64,000 bases of DNA from Chitinophagaceae bacterium PMP191F (lineage in GTDB: Bacteria; Bacteroidota; Bacteroidia; Chitinophagales; Chitinophagaceae): positions 96,123-160,122 of the forward strand of contig LGYU01000031.1 in assembly GCA_001302245.1 (NCBI GenBank), in the 5' to 3' direction. The position numbers were made by a program, and so were the translations under genes. Shown here in pieces: positions 17,637-25,389 of this stretch (positions are counted from its first letter, which is position 1; the number at the start of each line of letters is the position of its first letter). The notes below the pieces were generated by a model. That model was not told where the DNA came from, searched no databases, and saw nothing but the letters and a program-made list of their open reading frames with translations.

Positions 17637-19232
17637 ATGCTTATTCTACAGAATATCACCTGGCTGCATCCTGATAAGGATGTGTTGTTCGATAATATCA
17701 GTCTTACCGTTAATACACACGAAAAAGTTGCGCTGGTTGGTAACAACGGGACCGGAAAATCTACGTTATTGAAAATAATGGCCGGTATGCTGCATCCGTC
17801 TGGTGGCCTGGTACAAACGGATGCAAAACCCTATTATGTTGCGCAGCTTATAGAACAGTTCAATCACCTTACTGTAGCACAGGCATTGCAGGTAGACAGC
17901 AAGCTAAAGGCGTTGCATGAAATTATTGAAGGCAATGTAACAGAAACAAACCTGTCGATACTGAATGATGACTGGACAATAGAAGAGAAGATCAGGGAAG
18001 CTTTATTGTACTGGGGATTGGAAGATATTTCCGCAGACCGGAAAATGGATACACTTAGTGGCGGACAAAAAACAAAGGTATTTCTTGCCGGCATATTGGT
18101 CCATCAACCGGATATTGTGCTGCTGGATGAACCCAGTAATCACCTGGATACTGCCAGCCGTACAAAGTTGTATGATTTTATATCGTCTGCTTCCTGTACA
18201 ATGGTTATTGTAAGTCACGACAGAACATTGCTGAACCTGCCCGGTAAAGTATATGAGCTGAGTAAACATGGCATTGCTATGTATGGCGGCAATTATGAAT
18301 TTTATGCAGAACAAAAACAGGTTGAAAGCAATGCATTGAACCAGGATCTGAAAAGCAAAGAAAAGGCGCTGCGGAAAGCAAAAGAAACAGAACGGGAAAC
18401 AGTAGAAAGGCAACAGAAACTGGATGCCCGCGGCAGGAAGAAACAGGAGAAAGCAGGTTTGCCTACTATTTCAATGAATACATTCCGAAACAATGCCGAA
18501 AAGAGTACTGCGCGTACAAAAAATGTTCATGCAGAAAAAGTAGGGGGTATTGCACAAGAGCTGAACGAACTGCGTAAGGAATTGCCCTTCATGGATAAAA
18601 TGAAACTGGGTTTTGATAATTCTGTGCTTCACAAAGGAAAAGTGTTGTTTGAGGCGAAAGCGATTAATTTTACCTACCACGACAGGATGGTGTGGCAACA
18701 AGGATTGGATATCCGGATAAACAGTGGTGAGCGTATTGCACTTAAAGGAGGGAATGGCACAGGGAAAACTACCCTGATAAAAATGATCCTTGGAACACTT
18801 GAACCTGTTGCGGGTACTGTTCACCGCGCAATTCATAAGGCGGTATACATTGACCAGGATTATTCGCTGATCGATCCGCATCTTACTGTTTATGAACAGG
18901 CGTCGGCGTTTAACCTGCTGGCCTTACAGGAACATGAAATTAAGATCAGGTTAACCCATTTTTTATTCACCAAAGAGTACTGGAATAAAAAATGTGATAC
19001 TTTGAGTGGCGGAGAGCGGATGCGGTTGGTACTTTGCTGTCTCACAATTGGCAATGTAGAGCCTGATATGATTGTGCTGGATGAACCAACCAATAACCTG
19101 GACATCCTGAATACAGAGATCTTAACGGCCGCGATCAATGAGTATAAAGGAACACTGGTAGTAGTGTCGCACGACGGATATTTTCTGCAACAGGTAAATC
19201 CTGTACGTGTCATTGACCTAGACGAAGTATAG
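17637..19232 (+). CDS. ABC-F family ATPase (ribosome-associated)
   Basis: A 531-residue soluble protein with two ABC domains and no membrane segments, the hallmark of ABC-F proteins, which act on ribosomes as translation factors or protect them from antibiotics. Domain 1: Walker A GNNGTGKST (35-43), signature LSGGQKTKV (about 142), Walker B VLLDEPSNHLDT. A charged inter-domain linker follows (EKALRKAKETERETVERQQKLDARGRKK, about 240-290). Domain 2: Walker A GGNGTGKTT (about 373), LSGGERMRL, IVLDEPTNNLD. Both catalytic Glu residues are present. It starts an apparent three-gene operon with two serine hydrolases (gaps 35 and 9 bp). Whether it gives resistance or is housekeeping cannot be decided here. 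Confidence 0.93.
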   Translation: MLILQNITWLHPDKDVLFDNISLTVNTHEKVALVGNNGTGKSTLLKIMAGMLHPSGGLVQTDAKPYYVAQLIEQFNHLTVAQALQVDSKLKALHEIIEGNVTETNLSILNDDWTIEEKIREALLYWGLEDISADRKMDTLSGGQKTKVFLAGILVHQPDIVLLDEPSNHLDTASRTKLYDFISSASCTMVIVSHDRTLLNLPGKVYELSKHGIAMYGGNYEFYAEQKQVESNALNQDLKSKEKALRKAKETERETVERQQKLDARGRKKQEKAGLPTISMNTFRNNAEKSTARTKNVHAEKVGGIAQELNELRKELPFMDKMKLGFDNSVLHKGKVLFEAKAINFTYHDRMVWQQGLDIRINSGERIALKGGNGTGKTTLIKMILGTLEPVAGTVHRAIHKAVYIDQDYSLIDPHLTVYEQASAFNLLALQEHEIKIRLTHFLFTKEYWNKKCDTLSGGERMRLVLCCLTIGNVEPDMIVLDEPTNNLDILNTEILTAAINEYKGTLVVVSHDGYFLQQVNPVRVIDLDEV

Positions 19233-19267
19233 ATCAATATAACTGCACTTAATAAATACCCTGAACA

Positions 19268-20569
19268 ATGAAAATCAGATTAGCATGTTGTTTTCTTTTC
19301 ATGATACCAATATTGGTGTATGGACAAACTACGGATTGGGGAGCATTTGAGCAACGGGTAGATGCCAAAAGTCTGGCTGGTAAAAAAGTCAGATTGCAGG
19401 CGGCTGTTAAAGTAGATCTGCTGGATAAAACAGCAGAGGCCGAGATCTGGATGCGTGTAGACAGACCGGGTAAAAAAATGGGTTTCTTTTACAATATGAT
19501 GGATAAGCCCATCCGTACAACTGAATGGACTGTTTTTACTATTGAAGGTAAAGTAGATAAAGATGCAGAGTATCTGACATTTGGGGGTCTGTATGCAAGA
19601 AAAGGCACTTTCTGGTTCGATGATTTCCGGCTGCAGGTGGAAACTTCAAAAGATAAGTTTGAAGATGTAGTGTTTCCCAACAATGGTTTTGAAGCCGACA
19701 CCATTCAGGCGTGGAGATATTTTCAGAAAAGAAATGGCTTTACCATGTTGCCGGACAAGGAAACGGTGTACCAGGGAAAACAATCATTGAAAGTAGATGG
19801 AACGCTGTTTAAGAAAACGCCTTCCCTGGGCAATAATGACAGCACTGGTAAGTATGCGCTGGTGAATGGCATCAACATCTATTATGAAGAATATGGAACA
19901 GGTGATCCATTGTTACTACTGCATGGAAATTCAGAATCCATTAACTCGTTCCGGTTACAGGTGCCGGAGTTTTCCAAACATTATCACGTAATTGCTGTAG
20001 ATACAAGAGGACAAGGGAAATCCGGAGAAGACGGAAAGTTGTATACCTATGATCTGTTTGCCGAAGACATGAATGCTTTACTGAACTATCTGAAAATAGA
20101 CAGTGCAAACGTAGTTGGTTGGAGTGATGGCGGTAATACCGGGCTGATCATGGCCATGAAATATCCCGGTAAGGTTAAAAAACTTGTTACCATGGGCGCC
20201 AATGTTTTTATTGATAATTCAGTGGTAGACAAATGGATCTTTAAAGAGCTGAACAAACAACTCGGTGAATTAAGACCAGATACTTCAGCAAAAGCACAGA
20301 ACCGCGTGCGTTTGATCAACCTGTTGCTGACAGAACCCAGAAATACCTTTGATGATCTGAAAAAGATCACTTGTCCTGTGCTGGTGCTGGCAGGTGAAAA
20401 GGATGTGATCAAAGAAGCGCATACAAAGAAGATAGCAGAGAATATTGTAAACAGCACGCTCATTATAGCACCCAGGGAAACGCATTATTATCCGTGGGAA
20501 AATGCAGCTGCATTTAACAAAACGGTATTGGAGTATCTGCAGAAAGGAAAGGATACAGAAAAGCATTAA
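19268..20569 (+). CDS. secreted alpha/beta hydrolase with N-terminal beta-sandwich domain
   Basis: A 433-residue exported enzyme: signal peptide (1-20), an N-terminal domain of about 170 residues that looks like a carbohydrate-binding-type beta-sandwich (GKKVRLQAAVKVD, AEIWMRVDRPGKKMGFF, GTFWFDDFRLQVE, FPNNGFEAD), and a C-terminal alpha/beta hydrolase. Catalytic elements: oxyanion HGNS (219-222), nucleophile elbow GWSDGG with Ser286, acid near VLAGEKDV (about 375) and His in RETHYY (about 402). A peptidase, esterase or lactonase activity is possible; substrate unknown. Second gene of the ABC-F operon. Confidence 0.88.
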   Translation: MKIRLACCFLFMIPILVYGQTTDWGAFEQRVDAKSLAGKKVRLQAAVKVDLLDKTAEAEIWMRVDRPGKKMGFFYNMMDKPIRTTEWTVFTIEGKVDKDAEYLTFGGLYARKGTFWFDDFRLQVETSKDKFEDVVFPNNGFEADTIQAWRYFQKRNGFTMLPDKETVYQGKQSLKVDGTLFKKTPSLGNNDSTGKYALVNGINIYYEEYGTGDPLLLLHGNSESINSFRLQVPEFSKHYHVIAVDTRGQGKSGEDGKLYTYDLFAEDMNALLNYLKIDSANVVGWSDGGNTGLIMAMKYPGKVKKLVTMGANVFIDNSVVDKWIFKELNKQLGELRPDTSAKAQNRVRLINLLLTEPRNTFDDLKKITCPVLVLAGEKDVIKEAHTKKIAENIVNSTLIIAPRETHYYPWENAAAFNKTVLEYLQKGKDTEKH

Positions 20570-20578
20570 ACTCATCGT

Positions 20579-21607
20579 ATGTTTCTAAATCATGTGCCCG
20601 ACAAAGTAATTCCTGCTATTGCATCATTACCAGAGCATACGGAACTGGCAATAGCTGTTATGCATGATAACGATGTGGATTATTATGGATTTATAAAGGA
20701 AGAAAATACTGTCAGTAATAAGGATAACAGGTTAGCTGCTTTTGAAATAGGGTCTGTAACCAAAGCATTTACAGGCTATGTGCTGACACAATTGGCGCAT
20801 GAAGAAAAAATAGGACTTGATGACCCGATCCAGCGTTATCTTCCTTTTCCGATATTAAACGCTCCGCCAATTACTTTAAGACATCTGGCAATGCATACTT
20901 CCGGAGTGCAGAGAGTGCCGCACGACCTGGAAGAGCAACCGGATTATGACAAAGACAACCCTTTTGTAAATTATACCGAAAAGCACCTGGTAAATTATCT
21001 TACCCATCATCTGCATCTGGATAGTTTACCGGGTGAAAAATTTCAGTATTCTAATCTGGGTTCGGGGTTATTGAGTTATATCATTTCAAAAATTGAAGGC
21101 ATTCCCTTTGCAGAAGTTGTTGAAGAACGGATCTTTAAGCCATTCAACATGCAACATTCCTCTTTCAATATCCGTGAGGTACACACAGCAATAGTGAGAG
21201 GAATTGATGATAAAGGTAATTTTTGTACACACTGGGATGGAGGTATATTGGATGGTTGCCTCGGTATCATCAGCACTCTTGAAGATATGGTAAGCTTTAC
21301 ACGTGCCATATATGATCCTTCGAATGCAGTAGCGAATCTGCAGGCACAGGAAACATTTACTGTAGATGAGAACGTAAAGGCAAACCTGGGTTGGAACGAA
21401 CGGCTGATATTGCCTGAAGATGTCCGTATGCAGGGCATCAATGGAGGAACGGGAGGCTACGGAGCCTCTGTACTGCTTAACCGGCAGCAAAGATGCGCTG
21501 TTGGAATATTGTCCAATATATGGCCATGGCATTATATGGATGTTATGTATCCGGTGGGAAAAGCATTGCTGGTAGAATTATCAAAAAGTGTAGCGGTAGT
21601 CCGGTGA
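20579..21607 (+). CDS. serine hydrolase, class C beta-lactamase/DD-peptidase family
   Basis: A 342-residue protein of the beta-lactamase (AmpC-like, S12) family. Motifs: SxxK as Ser59-V-T-Lys62 (EIGSVTKAF), YxN as Tyr157-S-N159 (QYSNLG) and a C-terminal KTG-like triad GGTGG (289-293). No signal peptide is visible, so it may act in the cytoplasm or the start is lost; family members are usually exported, which is a point of interest. Typical activities are esterase or D-peptidase as well as beta-lactamase. It follows the alpha/beta hydrolase by 9 bp and is the last gene of the ABC-F operon. Confidence 0.9.
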   Translation: MFLNHVPDKVIPAIASLPEHTELAIAVMHDNDVDYYGFIKEENTVSNKDNRLAAFEIGSVTKAFTGYVLTQLAHEEKIGLDDPIQRYLPFPILNAPPITLRHLAMHTSGVQRVPHDLEEQPDYDKDNPFVNYTEKHLVNYLTHHLHLDSLPGEKFQYSNLGSGLLSYIISKIEGIPFAEVVEERIFKPFNMQHSSFNIREVHTAIVRGIDDKGNFCTHWDGGILDGCLGIISTLEDMVSFTRAIYDPSNAVANLQAQETFTVDENVKANLGWNERLILPEDVRMQGINGGTGGYGASVLLNRQQRCAVGILSNIWPWHYMDVMYPVGKALLVELSKSVAVVR

Positions 21608-21799
21608 AGAGATTAATGATGCACCGGCATTGTAAGCCGGATTTAATCCTTGATACACAGTGTATTTTGTAATGTGCTGACTATCAGAATAAGTCAGGTG
21701 AATCCTGTCATAAGCTCCGCCACCAGGGATGCGCGTAAATGTATATATTTCCTGATTGCGTAACTTATTTTCCGTTTTGGATAAAAAGGCCTTTTGCAT
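21581..21799 (-). other. possible small protein or gene remnant
   Basis: A 72-residue minus-strand frame overlapping the last 27 bp of the serine hydrolase gene. Its second half is protein-like (GGGAYDRIHLTYSDSQHITKYTVYQG), with no signal peptide and no recognised family. It covers part of the region ahead of the TonB receptor gene, so a real gene here would be convergent with the hydrolase. Could be chance or the tail of a lost secreted protein. Confidence 0.25.
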
Positions 21800-21805
21800 C
21801 CTCTC

Positions 21806-21813
21806 TACTTTTG
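21806..21813 (+). promoter_or_regulatory. -7 box of Bacteroidota type (TonB receptor gene)
   Basis: TACTTTTG fits TAnnTTTG and ends 22 bp before the ATG at 21836. No -33 TTTG at standard spacing is present (nearest 21776-21779). No Fur-box-like palindrome was recognised by eye. Confidence 0.5.
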
Positions 21814-21835
21814 CGCACCAAAATATTTAGTGCAA

Positions 21836-24253
21836 ATGAAATACAGGCTGCTTTCTATCCTTTGTTTATTTCTTTCGGCTTTTGCTTATGCCCAGAACAG
21901 CTCATTAAAAGGCACAATAACAACAACCGATGGTCAGCCGGTACCCTCTGTTACTGTTTCTATTAAAGCGTTAAAACTGACAACCGTAACAGATGACGAC
22001 GGCAACTATATACTTTTAAATGTAAAGCCAGGAGAACATACTGTAATTTTTTCGCATACCGGGCTTGAAACGCAGGAAAAAAGTGTTGCATTTACAGGCG
22101 GTAAATCAGTAGAACTGTCTTTTAGCCTGAAGCAGACTGCAAAACAACTGGACGCTGTAGTGGTAACAACAGATAAAACAACCATTAAGAAAACAGTTTC
22201 ATTTGGTAAAGCAAATCTCGCTCCACTGGATAATCCGCAGTCAACCGGTATTGTCAGCGCTACGGTTATCCAGGACCAACAGGCTTTACGACTGGGTGAT
22301 GTGGTGAAAAATGTAAGTGGTGTATCGCTTACACAGCAACGGCAAGGTGTAGCTGAGACTTTTTCTGCCAGAGGATATAGTATTGGTATTGGCGGAGGCA
22401 CAGGCAGTATTTTCAAAAATGGAATTGCAACCAATACGGGCGGTTATCCTGAAGCCAGTACGCTGGAGTCAGTGGAAGTGCTAAAAGGTAGTTCTGCCTT
22501 ATTGTATGGCAATACATCTGCAGGGGTGGTGATCAACATGGTAACCAAAAAGCCTAAATTCGATTGGGGTGGTCAGGTTTCTGTAAGCGCAGGCAATGCA
22601 GACATGTATAAACCAACGATCGACGTATATGGTCCGCTTTCTAAAAATATTGCATTCAGGGTTATCGGAACTTATGAACATGCAAATAGTTTTCGCGACG
22701 TAGTGCACACCACTCGTAAATATATCAATCCCTCACTGCTGTTTAAACTGGGAAAGAAAACGACACTCTTATTTCAGGGCGATTATCTGGATGCTGATTT
22801 TACCCCGGATAATGGTATTGGAGCATTGAACCAGAATATGGATGCAGTGGTTGTTCCTTCACGTACACGTTTCCTCAATACTTCCTGGGCTTATTACCAT
22901 TCCAAAACCGCATCAGGTTCTTTAACATTGGATCATTACTTCAATGATGCATGGAAACTGAATGTCATCGCTGCAGGGCAAACTGTAAATATCAATTCTT
23001 ATGGTACAGGTGTGCCCAATGCAATTGATAAAGATGGCAACTGGACCCGTTCACTCAGCCGTGCAGGCAGCAAAGAAGGTAATCAGACTGCCCAGATCAA
23101 TTTAACCGGGAAGTTTAAAACCGGCGGCATCAACCATCAGGTGCTTGCAGGTACCGATTATATTGGTATCAAAACCAAAACGAATGTTTACAGAATTACC
23201 AGTGGCAGTGGCGTTATTGGTACCAGCTATGATAAGATCAATATACTTGATCCCTCTTTGTATACACCGCGTACAGATATGCCCGGCACTACAGATACAG
23301 GTCGTACAGACGCACCATCCTTCAGGCTGGGTTTTTATGTACAGGATCTGATCAGTATTACATCCAGACTGAAGGTATTGGCTGGTTTAAGGTGGTCATA
23401 TCTTGAAACCCAACCTTCTAAGGTGTATAATTATGTAAAGAATACCCAGACATCCGGAGACAGGGCTACTTACAGGGCATTTTCTCCCAAAGCAGCGATC
23501 ATTTATCAGCCTGCAGAGAATATGTCTGTTTATGCAAGCTATGCAAACAGTTTTACTACCAATACCGGAACAGATGTTAATAATAATCCTTTGAAACCAT
23601 CTATCATTGATGATTATGAATTGGGATGGAAAGGATTCTTTTTCAGTGGCAAAGTGGCTGCCAATATTGGTATCTACAGGATCAGGAACAGCAATCTGGC
23701 GCAGACTGCTATTTATCTTGCAGATGGTGTAACGCCCAACACCAATACAAATATCAAAGAGCTTACAGGTGAAACCACCAGTGATGGATTTGATATTGAT
23801 TTCAATGGTACTATTTCCAGAAACCTGTATTTCATAGCAGGTTATGGATACAACAATGCACGCTATACGCATTCTTCAGGAGCCAAAGGATCAGTTGTGG
23901 AAGGCGAAAAGCTGATCAACAATCCTCAGCATACAGCCAACGGCTCTGTCTTTTATACTTTTACGCAAAAAGCAGTAAAAGGACTGAAGCTGGGTGTATC
24001 TGCATTCTATACAGGTAAACGCATGGGTGGTACACAAAATTCAGTTGGTCAGACACCAGCCTATAACAGGCAGATACCTCTGAGTGATTTTACCACGCTG
24101 GATCTTTCAGCGGGATATGGTTTCCGGAGAATAAATTTACTGGTGAAATTATCCAATATTACCAATACACTGAATTACCTGGTGCACGACAGGTACAGTA
24201 TCAATCCCATTGCTCCCAGACAATTAATGGCAACAATCAGCTATAAATTCTAA
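21836..24253 (+). CDS. TonB-dependent siderophore receptor
   Basis: An 805-residue outer-membrane receptor for ferric siderophores (FoxA/FhuA-like group). After a signal peptide (1-19) comes a carboxypeptidase-like domain (SSLKGTITTTDGQPVPSVTVSI ... about 25-105), the plug domain (VVVTTDKTTIKKTVSFGKA, LRLGDVVKNVSGVSL, TFSARGY, TLESVEVLKGSSALLYGNTSAGVVINMVTKKP, about 110-235) and a beta-barrel ending in a C-terminal aromatic residue (ATISYKF). The extra N-terminal domain is typical of Bacteroidota. Start 21836 is chosen for the signal peptide over the open frame from 21794. Neighbour of an ApbE gene and of a ferric-reductase-like fusion protein. Confidence 0.93.
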   Translation: MKYRLLSILCLFLSAFAYAQNSSLKGTITTTDGQPVPSVTVSIKALKLTTVTDDDGNYILLNVKPGEHTVIFSHTGLETQEKSVAFTGGKSVELSFSLKQTAKQLDAVVVTTDKTTIKKTVSFGKANLAPLDNPQSTGIVSATVIQDQQALRLGDVVKNVSGVSLTQQRQGVAETFSARGYSIGIGGGTGSIFKNGIATNTGGYPEASTLESVEVLKGSSALLYGNTSAGVVINMVTKKPKFDWGGQVSVSAGNADMYKPTIDVYGPLSKNIAFRVIGTYEHANSFRDVVHTTRKYINPSLLFKLGKKTTLLFQGDYLDADFTPDNGIGALNQNMDAVVVPSRTRFLNTSWAYYHSKTASGSLTLDHYFNDAWKLNVIAAGQTVNINSYGTGVPNAIDKDGNWTRSLSRAGSKEGNQTAQINLTGKFKTGGINHQVLAGTDYIGIKTKTNVYRITSGSGVIGTSYDKINILDPSLYTPRTDMPGTTDTGRTDAPSFRLGFYVQDLISITSRLKVLAGLRWSYLETQPSKVYNYVKNTQTSGDRATYRAFSPKAAIIYQPAENMSVYASYANSFTTNTGTDVNNNPLKPSIIDDYELGWKGFFFSGKVAANIGIYRIRNSNLAQTAIYLADGVTPNTNTNIKELTGETTSDGFDIDFNGTISRNLYFIAGYGYNNARYTHSSGAKGSVVEGEKLINNPQHTANGSVFYTFTQKAVKGLKLGVSAFYTGKRMGGTQNSVGQTPAYNRQIPLSDFTTLDLSAGYGFRRINLLVKLSNITNTLNYLVHDRYSINPIAPRQLMATISYKF

Positions 24254-24278
24254 TTTTGCACTTACAGATCTGCCTCTG

Positions 24279-24306
24279 AAATGCTGCCGGAACCACTGGC
24301 AGCATT
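24279..24306 (+). terminator. hairpin terminator after TonB receptor gene
   Basis: AAATGCTGCC (24279-24288) pairs with GGCAGCATTTT (24298-24308) with a 9-base loop and a T-run, between the receptor gene and apbE; it suggests that apbE also has its own transcription or partial read-through. Confidence 0.6.
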
Positions 24307-24330
24307 TTTCTTTAACATGCAATACGGATT

Positions 24331-25359
24331 ATGAACAGAAAGTATTCATCTTATATCAGGATTGTACTGATCACTCTTATTGCCATAATGGTAACTACCC
24401 CTTCACAAACGCAGATAGCAAGGAAAAGAACAGTGAGGTTGATGGGGAGCCGGTTTGATATTACCATTGTTGCCAAAGATTCGCTTTCAGCAGAAAAATA
24501 TATTGATACAGTGATTCATGAAGTAACCAGGATCGAATACCTGATATCAGACTGGAAACCCGAAACACAGGTATCGCAGGTAAATAGCAACGCCGGCATC
24601 CGGCCGGTAAAAGTGGATAAAGAAGTTTTTGAACTTACACAGCGGGCTATTCACTTTTCAGAAATAACCAACGGAGCTTTTGATATAAGTTTTGCAGCAA
24701 TGGACAAGATCTGGAAATTTGATGGCTCTATGACAGAAATGCCTTCCGAAGAGGCTATCAGAAAATCGGTATCGAAAGTTGGCTATAAAAATATTATCCT
24801 TGACAGTATTAACACTACCATATTCTTGAAGCTGCCTGGTATGAAAATCGGATTCGGAGCATTGGGAGAGGGATATGCGGCAGACAAGTGCAGGGAAATG
24901 ATGCTTGCCAGGGGCATACATGCAGGTATTGTGAATGGATCCGGCGATATGAGCACATGGGGCAGGCAACCCGACGGAAAAGACTGGAACATTGGTATTA
25001 CCAACCCTTTCCGGAATAATGAATTACTGGCCGTTATTCCTTTACATGCAGGATCTGTTACTACTTCGGGCAGCTATGAAAAATATGTAGTGTTCAACGG
25101 AAAAAGGTATGCTCATATAATTAATCCGGCTACAGGCTATCCTGTTACCGGGTTGTGCAGTGTTACCGTGTTCGGACCACTTACAGAAACAGCAAATGCA
25201 TTCAGTACCTCTTTGATGGTGCTTGGCAAAGAAGCTGGTCTGGCATTGATTGACCAATTCCCGGAGTACAGTTGTATAATGATTACAGATGACGGAAACA
25301 TTGTACATTCAAAAAACTTCCGGTTAAAGAAATTCAAAAAACATATCAGGAACAAGTAA
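24331..25359 (+). CDS. apbE: ApbE, FAD:protein FMN transferase
   Basis: A 342-residue exported flavin transferase that uses FAD to attach FMN covalently to Thr/Ser of extracytoplasmic redox proteins. It has an N-terminal membrane or signal segment (about residues 9-27), the LMGSRFDITI block, FDISFAAMDKIWKFDG, the flavin/Mg-binding GALGEGYAADKC...VNGSGDMSTWG (about residues 171-211) and AHIINPATGYPV near the C-terminal third. The family motif after the second glycine-rich block usually reads G-G-D, here G-S-G-D. Its likely client is the DUF2271 protein at 27597-28097, which has a flavinylation-type motif. Position between receptor and reductase supports a role in the same system. Confidence 0.92.
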   Translation: MNRKYSSYIRIVLITLIAIMVTTPSQTQIARKRTVRLMGSRFDITIVAKDSLSAEKYIDTVIHEVTRIEYLISDWKPETQVSQVNSNAGIRPVKVDKEVFELTQRAIHFSEITNGAFDISFAAMDKIWKFDGSMTEMPSEEAIRKSVSKVGYKNIILDSINTTIFLKLPGMKIGFGALGEGYAADKCREMMLARGIHAGIVNGSGDMSTWGRQPDGKDWNIGITNPFRNNELLAVIPLHAGSVTTSGSYEKYVVFNGKRYAHIINPATGYPVTGLCSVTVFGPLTETANAFSTSLMVLGKEAGLALIDQFPEYSCIMITDDGNIVHSKNFRLKKFKKHIRNK

Positions 25360-25389
25360 TGCCAGAAGTGACAATGATCACACTTCAGC

